From: Zerene cesonia
Taxonomy: Eukaryota; Arthropoda; Insecta; Lepidoptera; Pieridae
Assembly: GCF_012273895.1 (NCBI RefSeq)
Contig: NC_052119.1
Coordinates: forward strand, 9,090,705-9,154,704
DNA: 64,000 bases
Direction of reading: 5' to 3'
Shown: positions 31,140 through 41,567 of the stretch, piece by piece
Numbering within the stretch: position 1 is the first letter of the stretch
How the letters are laid out: each line of letters begins with the position of its first letter
Translations under genes and position numbers: made by a program
Notes under the pieces: generated by a model
The model's input: only the letters and a program-made list of their open reading frames with translations
Told to the model about the DNA's origin: nothing
Databases searched by the model: none

Positions 31140-31502
31140 AATATTTACTGTATGAGGACCTGGACTTAAAATCGACAAGTCGCTGGTTCGAGACCAGGCG
31201 AGCGTTCATGTGAAATTGGTTCTTCAATTTATCTACACATTTCAGTAACACACCCCCACAGAAGACCGCCGTGAAATAGCATCCTGCTGTGTTTCGTTCG
31301 GTGAGTGGGAGCCGGAGACCCACAGTGATAGAAAACATCGTGGGGAAACCGACATGTTCAAGAATCAAAGTTTGACCACACGTGACATCTGCCAATGCGC
31401 ACTTGGTCAGCCTGGTGGATTATAGCCTGAACCCTCATATGGGACCCCCGTTTCAAGAAGTGGGAACATGTATGGGTTGTAGATGATGATAATGATGATG
31501 AT
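31140..31502 (+). mobile_element. Chimeric Metulj-like SINE with embedded retroelement piece
   Basis: The 5' part is a SINE head with B box GGTTCGAGACC (31184-31194). From about 31248 to 31323 the sequence switches to the interior of the 330-bp retroelement (ACACCCCCACAGAAGACCGC, GTTTCGTTCGGTGAGTGGGA), then returns to SINE sequence at GAAAACATCGTGGGGAAACC. It continues to the SINE 3' end, GTGGGAACATGTATGGGTTG, plus a GATGATGATAATGATGATG tail. The embedded piece has neither end of its source element, so simple nested insertion of a full copy does not explain it. Confidence 0.82.
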
Positions 31503-31515
31503 AGACCTTTCACAT

Positions 31516-31556
31516 AGCCCACTTTCTACACACCATCGTGTGCAGAAAGGTGAGCT
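31516..31556. repeat. Hairpin with 18/19-nt arms and 4-nt loop
   Basis: AGCCCACTTTCTACACAC (31516-31533) pairs with GTGTGCAGAAAGGTGAGCT (31538-31556) with two mismatches and one bulge. It lies just after the SINE tail. It could be part of an unknown MITE or a transcribed hairpin, and nothing else supports either. Confidence 0.75.
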
Positions 31557-32299
31557 ATTTAACTCTAAAAGAGTGTTTTTAATTTAAGACGTACGACACT
31601 GAAAATATTTGTAAACCTCTTGTATAAAAAATTAAGATTAATTGTTTTAATCTCGTAATAATTCATACAAAGAAAAAAAAACGTTTATAATAACATAATT
31701 GCAATTAAAAAATATAAAGATATATTTGATTTCACACTTCATTTGTTCACACAGTGTTATAAATAAAATAATTCACGAACAGTCGATAATTGGACACGAA
31801 CATATTATTTCGTTTCACTTTGATTTTATTCATGACTTATTTATCGATGTTATGCTTTTGACAAATGCAGAAATTGTTATTTCGAATCGTGTGTAACTCA
31901 AAGTGATATTTTGGTAAATGTTTTGCCCGGCGTTTAACACCTACCTTTTTACTAAGAATAAATTTTATGTATATTTCGATATAAATTTTCACATTATTAG
32001 CATAAAAGAGAAATATGTATATTTAATAAGCCGTTATAATTTACAAACGATGCCAAGCAGCTTCGCCTGCTTCGTTAGTAGTTCCTAAGGTTTCGATCAA
32101 ACAAACTCTTCAATTTTATTCCATAAGTATTGAAACTAGTATATATTGAACGTTGAATATAAAGCTAGATCTGTAATCCTTAAGCTAACTGTGCTATGTG
32201 GTAATCTAGGCTATAATGTCAATTTTAATATTCACAAACTAAATTTTCTTCCGATCTGATAACCTGTTTGCCATTGCACGTAAAAAATAAAATCATTTC
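31557..32299. other. Unannotated DNA
   Basis: AAGCAGCTTCGCCTGCTTCG at 32055-32074 looks like a Helitron hairpin but lacks an adjacent CTAG. No gene or complete element is seen. Confidence 0.45.
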
Positions 32300-32541
32300 A
32301 AATGTACTTAACATATGTAAAACGGTCGACTGATCTGTCAACGCACACCCCAAACTACTGGAACGATCGGGCTGAAATTTAGCGTGCATATAGTCAGTAT
32401 GATGTAAAGATCCATTAAGAAAGATGCTGATAAATTGGGTAGATTTATAAGGGGAGATTTCAAGGGGATAAAATAGGCTATGAGAGTTTTTGCCATGAAA
32501 GTTTGTTTTAACCACGCGGGCGAAGCTGTGGGCATCAGCGA
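32300..32541 (+). mobile_element. Helitron-like relic, family E
   Basis: GATCGGGCTGAAATTTAGCG, GATGTAAAGATCCATTAAGA, AAGGGGATAAAATAGGCTAT and the hairpin-like end ACGCGGGCGAAGCTGTGGGC. The terminal CTAG has decayed (ATCAGCGAG). The block 'AAATTTCAGCCCGATC' of the relic at 43926-44272 is the minus-strand version of the same motif. ORFs on the minus strand here are incidental. Confidence 0.5.
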
Positions 32542-32731
32542 GTGTGAAAAATTAAAATGTATTTATTTCAAAACCTCATGATCGCGCACCACGCAATACA
32601 TATGAGCGTAAGACGTGTAGCGTGCACACGTCTTACCCTCACTTGAATTAAACACAATTATCCAAACATGATCCATAGCACCCACACTAGGTTAGCCTGT
32701 ATCGTGGGCACTGGGGCGAATTATACAAAGA
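32542..32731. other. Unannotated DNA
   Basis: AAGACGTGTAGCGTGCACACGTCTT at 32611-32635 is an imperfect palindrome (AAGACGTGT against ACACGTCTT). No element is recognised. Confidence 0.55.
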
Positions 32732-32923
32732 CTAGCTGCGCCCCGCGGTTTCACCCGTGTAAGTCCGTATCCCGTAGGTATATCGGGATAAAAAGTGGCC
32801 TATATGTTATTCCAGTTGTCCAGTTGTCTACGTACCAAATATCAATGCCATCGGTTTAGTAGTTATTGCGTGAAAGAGCAACAAACGCACACACATCCTA
32901 ACAAACTTTCGCATTTAGTAGGA
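32732..32923 (-). mobile_element. Lep1-like Helitron, complete
   Basis: Minus-strand sense from TCCTACTAAATGCGAAAGTT to GGGGCGCAGCTAG, with A|T insertion context at both ends. The usual 'AATATTATAA' near the 5' end is shortened by about eight bases. Two overlapping ORFs here read through the repeat. Confidence 0.9.
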
Positions 32924-33801
32924 TTGTTGTCCGCGGTACAATCATGGGCTTATTTCAATAGTAATAGTGTTATATACAATATAAATTACAGAAAAGTCTT
33001 CATTTATCAAAATACTAAGGTCATTGACATCTGGCGAAGAGGGAGCCCTGAATTAATTGACCTACTTCCAGCAGCTTTTGTTATTTACAAGTGATTGTAT
33101 CGCTTTAATTATTTATCATTTATATACAAAATTTAATACAATTTATAAATATATCGAAGTATAACATCTTTCGTTTTCGGGAAGTCAAATATTATTTTAT
33201 CGTTTCCTATAATTACATACAATTGTTATATTCGTTATTAATGGAGCCTTATATCAGTAAAAGCTTTGGTAATATTGGCTTACCCTTTTCGCAGTATTAT
33301 AGATGGACTGATAAAGATACTATTTTCTTATGTTTGGTTATACACAAAATATACTCAGTATCCACATAAAAAATCTTATTAATCTCTTAAAAAAATCTTA
33401 AAAAGCGTTTAAAATGACTCCTACAACTGTTATGAATAAAAAATTATCAAATAAAACTCATTCATATAGATACATTACAAAAATCATGAACCCTAGACTC
33501 CTAATACAGGTTAAGTTGTGTTTTTACATATTTCGATACACACATAAAACAAAAATCTATAGTCGATTTGTAACAAAAAATTTAAATGTTAACATAAGAA
33601 GTAAATCGTTCTCTAATATGTAAATTGCTACACATGTATAGTATAATACAAACTGCGCCATAATATTTCATGCAATTATATCACATCGTAAAACACGAAT
33701 CGTTACTCCAACAAAATCCTTAAATAATTGTTACTGACACATGATTAAATAACAATACGGAACATTATCAAAATGGTCTAAACGGTGAACAGTGTAACTC
33801 G
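32924..33801. other. Unannotated DNA
   Basis: AT-rich. Two ORFs of 99 and 69 codons have no recognisable domain, and the first begins inside the Helitron. Not called as genes. Confidence 0.5.
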
Positions 33802-34137
33802 TATCGTCCATTCATCATCATCATCATCATCATCAGCCCATATATGTTCCCACTGCTGGGACACAGGCCTCCTATGAGGGTTCAGGCCATAATCCACCAC
33901 GCTGGCCAAGTGCGGGTTGGCAGATGTCACATGTCGTCGAACTTTTAATTCTTGGACATGCCGGTTTCCTCACGATGTTTTCCTTCACCGTTAAGCAGTG
34001 GTGATGTTATCCACATGCGCAGATAAATTGAAAAATCAATTTATTTCCTGCACGCTCGCCCGGTCTCGAACCCCGACTTACCGATTTTGAAGTCCGAGGT
34101 TCTCACCACTGAGCCACCACTGCTTTTATCGTCCATT
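33802..34137 (-). mobile_element. Metulj-like SINE with 11-bp target-site duplication
   Basis: The body is 33813-34126 on the minus strand. It begins AGCAGTGGTGGCTCAGTGG (A box) and has B box GGTTCGAGACC, CATGTCCAAGAATTAAAAGT and a tail of about eight GAT units (33813-33836 on the plus strand reads CATCATCATC). TATCGTCCATT flanks it at 33802-33812 and 34127-34137. It is very close in sequence to the copy at 6464-6765. Confidence 0.92.
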
Positions 34138-34377
34138 AGCTGTTATCAAAGATTCACGGGTCATTAGTCGGTGACCAATCATTAGAAAAGCATTAAAGTT
34201 ATCGGCGAGGACCTAACCGATTTTGATGCTTTCTTGATTTCATTTATTGTCTCGCTGTTAGAAATAATTATGTAAGGCTTTAGAATTTCGCTTTTAATCA
34301 AACTAATGTTTACTTGAATAGACAAATCGCGTGAACTACTGGTTCGAATTAAATAATAAGTTTTTTGTCGTCTTCGG
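34138..34377. other. Unannotated DNA
   Basis: GACCTAACCGATTTTGATGC near 34209 resembles the interior of a Helitron but no end is seen. Confidence 0.4.
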
Positions 34378-34680
34378 TAAAAAGATAGCCTGATGGTATA
34401 GTGCTGCCATCTGACATGAATATTTGCAGAGGCGTAAGGTATGCAAATGATTACCAAATGTATTGCTAACTTTAAATGATATGGGATAAAAAAAGATTGA
34501 CGAGAGGGATTTGAAAAGGACTGGGAGAAGTAAGGAGAATGATACGGGCCTCCGACTCCCACACTTACTGTACAAAACACAAAACCATTCGCTCGCTACT
34601 ATTTCACCTCGATCTTCCGTAGGTGTGTGGTAGGTTCCCTGGTGCGAGCTGCCAATTCGTGCCGAAGCGTGCTTAATTCA
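34378..34680 (-). mobile_element. 330-bp poly-A retroelement, diverged
   Basis: Minus-strand sense. AGCACGCTTCGGCACGAATTGG starts it, followed by CGCACCAGGGAACCTACCAC, CATTCTCCTTACTTCTCCCA and TTACGCCTCTGCAAATATTC. The poly-A end is missing. ORFs of 132 and 79 codons on the minus strand only read this repeat. Confidence 0.75.
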
Positions 34681-34889
34681 AACGCATAACGTACACTCAA
34701 TAATTTTTTTGTTTTTTTTTTCGCTGAAGGTCAAAGGTATATAACAAGATTTTAAGATCAATAGGAACGAAGAAGCAATGAATATTTAATGTCGCAAAAG
34801 GGAGAAAAAAATTATTTTGCTCGGGAAATGAAATAGCGTGGGTTACCCACCAACAAATAACACACTAACACTTAGTCAATATAAGAATC

Positions 34890-35193
34890 TTGTTTTTTTA
34901 TGCCATAAGCTGGCAACTGAGTGGAACGCCTGATGGTAAGCGATCATCACCGCCCATGAACATTCGCAGAGGTAGTGCTTCTACGAATGTGCAGGCCGCT
35001 TTTAAGGGGAATGGGATAAGAAAAGGATGCACAACTGCGAAGGATGAGGAGAAGGAAACGGGCCTCCGGCTCCCCCACTCACCGTACGAAATACAGTAAC
35101 ATGCTACTATGTCACAACGTTTTTCTGTCGTGGTGTGGTAGATCCCAGTGCTAGCTGGACCAATTCATGCCGAAGCGTGCTCGGCTCCCATAT
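34890..35193 (-). mobile_element. 330-bp poly-A retroelement, near full length
   Basis: Minus-strand sense from ATGGGAGCCGAGCACGCTTC to TATGGCATAAAAAAACAAG. It carries the second subfamily's CGCAGAGG / CTACGAATGTGC inverted arrangement and CTTAAAAGCGG. It lies about 210 bp from the copy at 34378, in the same orientation, so two independent insertions or a local duplication are possible. They belong to different 3' subfamilies, which favours independent insertions. Confidence 0.8.
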
Positions 35194-36734
35194 AAAAATA
35201 TAAATACCACACCACATGTAAAAGTAAAATTATGAAGATGAAAATGTAGATTTAACTACAACGACATGCTAGTCTTAGCTTTTGCCGGGATAAACATAAA
35301 AAGTTCAGCTAATGTATCTCTGATATGATACTGCGTTCTTTTGTTTGACTCATTATACACATACAAATAATGAAATTCAAAGCAATTCAACTTTCAAACT
35401 TCACATTTGTTTGATGAAAATTTCATAGCCTAATTTTCAATGACACTGACAATTCTATTTTGTTCTATAAAAATATTAGCTGTGTTTTTACTCAAAAATA
35501 AATTAATTTCAGTGACGGTGCTTTAAAATGTTGGGCCACACGATAACTGAAAAGCACGTCAATACGTCAATTGTCGTTGATTCAATATTCAATAAAGAGG
35601 GAACCATTTTGTATTTTTTATTTTATAGTTTGTTACCAGGAAGCGTTGAAAGCGAGTTACGAAATTACTACGTTTCAAAATTCTTAATTGAGGGAATGAA
35701 AAGAATTTTCTCTAGTGACTCTCAGAACTCTGTAGTTAATTAGTAAAACTTTTTCCCTAATAACTCGGTTAAAAATTTAAAGGGAAAGCTTCACTCGCGC
35801 AGAGTGACTTAACAAAAGAAAAATCACGGTATTACTTGGAGAGGTAAAGAGTGGAAAATCTCGTTGATCATAACCGTTGTGTTGTGACACTTTTGTATAA
35901 CTGTATATAATAATAAAATATGCAATTTTTATTTGTTGTAAGCTGTGCATACACACAAGAAAGCATGGTATTTCTCTCATCCAAAATTCAAGACTCCGAT
36001 AAGCCTTCCATTGTCCGGTTTAAATGAATTTCTTTATATTATGGTGTGTACCGAAAATATTTACTTGCGCGATTTAGATATAATTTATCGCTTCATAACT
36101 TTATAGCTTGATGTTATACTATTGAACTATAATTTTAAACACCGTAGTTATATTACATAGTATCTTCATCTTAGTTTGTGAATTCTTTGTACAAAACAAG
36201 TTGAATTAATTAGGGATTCAGTATAGTACTCTTAAAATATCAAACATGTGTGTTTAGTATCATCGTTTGTTATGAAAATCATTGTGACAACTTATCATTA
36301 TGAATAATAAATATATAGTACAAATAAAAACTATGTGACAGTTTTAACAACAAGCAATGACATCTTATTATGTAAAGAATAATACGATTTAATACTCACA
36401 TTATAATGAAAAGTAATAAATTTGACAGTAAATATTCAACTAGTTTGCTTATTTTTTTAATAATTAGTATGTCGTGAAAAAAATACACACAGTTTAAATT
36501 TCTATCATGCAATCTTTAACAAAAAATGTATTAAACTGAATTTTTTTAATTTTTAAATTTTTCAAATTAGTTATAATTCCACAATAAAGTCGGCTTTTCA
36601 GCAAGTCATTAAACCATAAAAACCATTACTAATTGTATTATCTAATCTCATCATTTTTGTTATTTAAAAGCTCTAAATACTATTGAAAACAACACGACAC
36701 CAGATATCTATCTATTAATGCTATAGGTGTCTTG
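35194..36734. other. Unannotated DNA
   Basis: About 1.5 kb of AT-rich DNA with no recognised repeat. A 71-codon ORF at 35528-35743 (MLGHTITEKHVN start) has a mixed composition, but no motif and no second copy. It is a weak coding candidate I would not call. Confidence 0.45.
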
Positions 36735-36820
36735 GTGAAGCTATCGTAGCTTCAGTATTTCTACGACCCGCGAACGTAGCAAACGTCTACGCCGCTACGG
36801 TGCCCTGCTACGATTAATTT
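36735..36820. repeat. CTACG/CGTAG-rich palindromic block
   Basis: The pentamer CTACG or its complement occurs six times in 68 bases (36745, 36761, 36775, 36787, 36795, 36808). ATCGTAGC at 36743-36750 is the exact inverse of GCTACGAT at 36807-36814. The block is GC-rich inside AT-rich DNA. It may be a MITE core or a cluster of protein-binding sites. Confidence 0.75.
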
Positions 36821-37830
36821 CGTTTAAGTGTGTGTGTAGTTGATATAATTTGTGTAAACTTAAGTTATTGAACTTGAACGTATGGTGAGTGTAGTTATTT
36901 TTATAATGGATATAAGCGATGTTGTTGATCGTTTGTATATGTTATAGCGACGCGTATTTTTGTTGAGTACGGAATTTTTTGGAAAGTTTTTCTGTCTTTA
37001 TAAAATAATTATTTTTAGGTTTATAAATATTTAAAATTACCAATCATTCTTTTGTTAATTTAAATTAATATTTTCACTCTTCTATATAACCTTTTTTCTG
37101 TATGAATTAGGTACATTTATATGGTTAATTTTCGGGTGAAAAATTACATCTTATAAAATGTTTGTAAAGTTCAATGAAGTATTTTTTCAATATATTTATG
37201 CGATAGTAATTCTGTAAACATGGCATTAAATGATAAGGTTGTCATTTGAATTAATTTTGAAATATTTATTGGACAGTTAAATGAAAGTTTGACATATCCA
37301 ATTAAATATCACAACGCCCAGTTGTATTTCACGTGGATAATATTCCAGAGACCGATTATTTTACAATCAATAGACTTCATAAACGAGCAGATAGATTTTA
37401 TATAGTACCCCATTATTAAAATTTTGTTTTACGCCACTGTATGATGCACAGTTATTTGGCATAAATTACAGCTAACAATTAATAAAATACCCACATACAA
37501 ACGACATTAAAACGTAAACAATATCATATTATTCATGAGTTATAAGAAAGGATATTCATATTATTTCTTATACCTTTACCATATCGATATTCTACGACAT
37601 ATATAACAGTTAAGATTGCGGAAAAATGCTGGAGAGCCCTATCCTATACCTCATGAACTTCAGGCGGGTTACCATGAACGTCTAAAATGGTGTTATTTCC
37701 TAAGCGATCAATTATAGAGCTATCTATGCAGGTCGTCTAGCTCTATCGCCTTCAAATACCGTATTTGTAGTGCATAAAAGGCGCCGTGATAACTCACTGG
37801 TCTTCACACTGTGATATTATGTGTATCTAA
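36821..37830. other. Unannotated DNA
   Basis: ATGGTGAGTG at 36881-36890 is a start codon placed directly before a splice-donor consensus, but this is expected by chance in 64 kb and no exon evidence accompanies it. No repeat is recognised up to the Helitron. Confidence 0.4.
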
Positions 37831-38030
37831 CTAGCTGCGCCCCGCGGTTTCACCCGCGTAAGTCCGTATCCCGTAGGAATATCTGGATAAAAAGTTGCCT
37901 ATATGTTATTCCAATTGTCCAACTGTCTACATAGCAAATTTCAATGCAATAGGTTGAGTACTTTTTGCGTGAAAGAGTAACAAACACACACACATCCTTA
38001 CAAACTTTCACATTTATAATATTAGTAGGA
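37831..38030 (-). mobile_element. Lep1-like Helitron, complete, 200 bp
   Basis: Minus-strand sense from TCCTACTAATATTATAAATG to GGGGCGCAGCTAG. The 3' flank is T, and the 5' flank is G. A 90-codon minus-strand ORF crosses it and is not a gene. Confidence 0.92.
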
Positions 38031-39009
38031 CTGCAATCGCTGTGTATTTTCAATAGCGTTATAATATGTTTTAAAGTTTGTTTATCATAAACTTGGTTAT
38101 TGGATTTCTGTGTATTTTTCAATTCACTGGCGTCATAAATAGCTAGGTATAGGAATGGAAAACGCCTTCATTAAAAGCTTTGTTAGATAAAATGCGTGCT
38201 TATCGCGTATCGCGCTCATCTGACGCTATGTCGCCGAATTGTTTTGTAGTATGTCTCTGTCAATCACACAGCGACAACGCACGCTAAGTACGCGATCTGT
38301 TTAACAAAGACTTAAGACTTACACAATAAGGATTGACATCAACAATGGATGTTTATTAAAACAATCAGTTCGTTAGTCACGCCAGAGACATGTAGATTAG
38401 ACTTAGTTCTATTATATTTTAGACTGTTAATACATGGAGTGGATAGTCTTGTAGAACAAATTCAGTGGCACATTAATTAACCCCAACTTGGACGAGACTT
38501 CGTTTCGATAAAATGAAACTTTATAATGTACAAGCTCGAATAATCCTATTTTATTTACCCGTCTATTCTTTACTCGCTTCGAAATTTGATAATTGAAACT
38601 AGATTTCAAATGGTTATTGTATAAACGTTAATGAAAAAGTTTTTCTCAGAACTGATGCACAGTTTCCGACTTATATAAAGGCAATAAACATAATTTTTTA
38701 GCTTTACGTATTCAGATTTTTTTGTAATCAAATAATATTTTGTTTTTATTTAACTACGTACCCCTCATTCTTCTATAGATAATTTTAATCAAGTAATTCA
38801 TGATAAAAAGTTCTATACAAAATGCCTTCTAATTATATTATTTTATAACCTAATGGTAAGCGCAAAATAAACAGATATTTGAATCCGATATTAGCTTATC
38901 TTCCTTTACTCAACAAACTTTTTAATTAACTTTTCTATAGGTAAAACGTTTTTTACTCATTTATTTCTAGAATTTAACACAGGAACAAATTGAGCCAGCT
39001 AGTTTCGGG
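38031..39009. other. Unannotated DNA
   Basis: CGCGTATCGCGCTCATCTGACG near 38196 is locally GC-rich. No gene, RNA or repeat family is recognised. Confidence 0.45.
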
Positions 39010-39190
39010 GAAGCTTCGAGATGCCTGTTTCCTCACGATGTTTACTTCACCGTAACAAGCAATTCTGATACGGATAATGCGCATATAAATTAAAAAATTG
39101 ATTTAAGTTCCGCACGCTTGCCTTATCTCGACCCCTGCATCAAATAAAAACCTTTTCTTTAACTCCGAGGTCCTTAACGCTGAGACTCCA
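39010..39190 (-). mobile_element. Metulj-like SINE, old and 3'-truncated
   Basis: Plus strand reads GCCTGTTTCCTCACGATGTT, ACTTCACCGTAACAAGCAAT, TGCGCATATAAATTAAAAAA, a weak B box (ATCTCGACCCC) and ACTCCGAGGTCCTTAACGCT. The order matches the intact minus-strand copy at 33813, with many substitutions. The GAT tail is missing. Confidence 0.65.
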
Positions 39191-39192
39191 TA

Positions 39193-39395
39193 GCTAAGTT
39201 CCGTGTTCCCTAGTGGGGTATGGGGCATATGATATTCATCTGTTTCACAAATGGATTTTATCTATGAACAAGTAGGTGATCAGCCTTCTGTGTCTAGCCA
39301 GACCGAGACATTTTTTTGAGCGTCTCCACCGGGAAGCGAACCCAGGACCCCTCGGCTCTACGCTCACGCGTTAATCCCAAGGAGGCGGTCGGTCG
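39193..39395 (-). mobile_element. Second tRNA-derived SINE family
   Basis: On the minus strand a B box GGGTTCGCTTCCC (39331-39343) follows TTAACGCGTGAGCG, the remains of an A box and D/anticodon region. The body contains CAGACACAGAAGGCTGATCA and the 3' end CCCCACTAGGGAACACGG. It is directly adjacent to the older Metulj-like copy. This resembles a tRNA SINE widespread in moths, from memory. Confidence 0.6.
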
Positions 39396-39956
39396 AGTCG
39401 CCATAGCTTTTTACTTGCTTTTACCTTCTATAAAAATAAACCAATTAATGCCAATTTATCTATTAGCTACATTAACTAAGGGACTGCTCTCCGTAACTCC
39501 GATATACTAACAAATAAACGGACGTCACGTAACCTGATTGTATTTCCTTGCTTCTTGAATTATTTATGTGATCGTATATTGATTAAATATTAGTCACTTG
39601 CGTATTCGTGTTAAATGTATTAGTGAATACTGACTTCAAATGCTGTTTAGTGAGAGTTGAAGAACTCATTCGTATCAAAGTATGTAAAAAAGAGACATTA
39701 TTATAGAGTTCTTTGATAGTTGACTATGGACAGGATCATTTCAATGGTAAACTGTTTAATGAGGCATGAAAATGGGTGCTACTTATGCAGTATTCAATTA
39801 AGTTGTAATAAAGTACACGTACATTAAAAATAGTACCCATAGTAAAGTGTAACAATATATCGTTAGTAATTTTGTATATATAAAAGACTATAAGTACACA
39901 TAAGACATCTTTCTAAACCATTGAAACGTTATTTAATTATATTTTACCGGAGATGT
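39396..39956. other. Unannotated DNA
   Basis: No repeat or gene recognised. A 64-codon ORF starting at 39316 begins in the SINE and has no domain. Confidence 0.5.
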
Positions 39957-40175
39957 ATTATTATACCGGAGGCCCGTTTCCTTTTCCTCACCCGTCCCAT
40001 TCCATTCCTTCTTTCCAGTCGTTAATCCATTCCTTTTCCCATACCCCAAAAAAGCGAGCAGCGCATTCGCAGAGGATCTACCTTTGCGAATGTTCATGGG
40101 CGGTGGTGATCGCTTACCATCAGGCGAACCACCAGCTCAGTTGCCCGCTATAACATAAAAAAAAAAAATTATTAT
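39957..40175 (+). mobile_element. 330-bp poly-A retroelement, 5'-truncated, with target-site duplication
   Basis: The element (39965-40167) starts inside the family at ACCGGAGGCCCGTTTCC and keeps the complete 3' part to TATAACAT plus 12 A residues. ATTATTAT flanks it at 39957-39964 and 40168-40175. The duplication is simple sequence, so it is suggestive rather than conclusive. With four other 5'-truncated copies it supports target-primed reverse transcription. Confidence 0.85.
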
Positions 40176-40233
40176 TGAATAAGATGTATCGTACCGTAAT
40201 TTGCAATCACAAATCAACAATTATAATATTATA

Positions 40234-40436
40234 CTAGCTGCGGCCCGCGATTTCACCCGCGTAAGGCCGTATCCCGTAGCGAATATCAGGATTAAAAGTT
40301 GCCTATATGTTATTCCAGTTGTCCAGCTGTCTACGTACTGAATTTCATTGCAATCGGTTCAGTAGTTTTTGCGTGAAAGAGCAACAAACACACAGACACA
40401 TCCTTACAAATTTTCGCATTTATAATCTTAGCAAAA
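40234..40436 (-). mobile_element. Lep1-like Helitron, near complete
   Basis: A|CTAGCTGCGGCCCGCGATTTCACCC at the 3' end (minus-strand sense), full interior, and a decayed 5' end (GCAAAA in place of GTAGGA). The hairpin base is altered (GCGGCCCGCG). Confidence 0.85.
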
Positions 40437-40770
40437 TAAGATAATAACAAATACAGATACAACTTATACATAACAATCATTTTTACAAGCCAGCATATGA
40501 AAAATAAAAGAAAAAAAGATAGAAATGACGTGACGTCAACACAGCAGTATACACAAAAACAATTGTACAAAAACGTACAGCCTGCTCCAGTTTTGTCGAA
40601 AAAATCGTGGCTCTTGACAGCCTCCTCCGTGTGCGCCGCTTAAATAGTTAATGCCACGTGAAAACAACGTATCTATGTGTGAATTCTCTTGAAAATTCGA
40701 GAAAGGTCCATGATATATATATATAGGTGTATTTGTCCATATAAACATACAAGTGGTATATAGGTATCTA
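40437..40770. other. Unannotated DNA
   Basis: Minus-strand ORFs of 79 and 70 codons overlap here and in the Helitron; neither shows a domain. ATGATATATATATATAGG at 40710-40727 is a short TA run. Confidence 0.45.
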
Positions 40771-40925
40771 TCCTTACTAACAATATTCTAAATGCGAAAG
40801 CGTATGTGTCAGTCTTTCTTTTATATCGCGACGGAATTTAGGGTAGGATATTTGTTTGTAGTTACGAGGCTAGAGAGTGGCATAGACTCCTTTTTCCGTA
40901 GTGGAATATCTCATTTCCATGGGAG
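40771..40925 (+). mobile_element. Helitron-like relic, 5' part
   Basis: A|TCCTTACTAACAATATTCTAAATGCGAAAG is a Helitron-type 5' end, followed by GTGTCAGTCTTTC and a GGGTAGGATATTTGTTTG region. No CTAG end is found, so the 3' part is lost. Confidence 0.55.
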
Positions 40926-41260
40926 TAATCTTTAATTACACACAAAACAAATTGTTAAATGCTATTTAAATGAAACCTAATAAAATGTTATTTTACAGGA
41001 TTGTTATCTTAATGGTTTTAACTGGGAGAATTTAAAATATATCAGATAAAAGTGCAACTTTGACAAATTGCAAAGAAATATATTATATTCAATATAGTTT
41101 CCAATAACACTGAATAAATAAATAAACACAAAATTTCAACAAAACGAAACCTCCACATTGCTTACAAATAACATAATTCGATTAACATTTCAATCTCAAG
41201 TTAAAAAGAGTAGCTAGATCATTACCGTTTATTTTTAAGCAAACCAATAACACTATAAAT
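40926..41260. other. Unannotated DNA
   Basis: AT-rich sequence with no recognised feature. Confidence 0.5.
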
Positions 41261-41567
41261 TCATCATCATCATTAGCCTATATATTATGTTCCCACTGCT
41301 GGGACACAGGCCTCCTATGAGGGTTTACGCCATAATCCACCACGCTGGCCAAAGGCGGGTTGGAAGATGTCACATGTCGTCAAACTTTTGATTATTAGAT
41401 ATGCCGGTTTCCTCACGATGTTTTCCTTCACCATTTTAAGCAGTAGTGATGTTATCTATTTGCGCAGATAAATTGAAAAACTCATTTATTTCCTACTCGC
41501 TCTCCCGGTATCCAACCCCGACTTAACCATTTTGAAGTCCGAGGTTCTCACCACTGAGCCACCACTA
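41261..41567 (-). mobile_element. Metulj-like SINE, full length
   Basis: Minus-strand sense from TAGTGGTGGCTCAGTGG to a GATGATGATGA tail. The A box TGGCTCAGTGG is intact and the B box is mutated (GGTTGGATACC). The body matches 33813-34126 closely. No target-site duplication is clear. Confidence 0.85.

Noticed and set aside
34182..34580. A 132-codon minus-strand ORF
   Set aside because: Half of it covers a copy of the 330-bp retroelement and the rest is AT-rich sequence; no domain is visible.
36881..36890. ATG directly followed by a splice-donor consensus
   Set aside because: A ten-base match is expected by chance in 64 kb, and no upstream exon or downstream acceptor can be argued.
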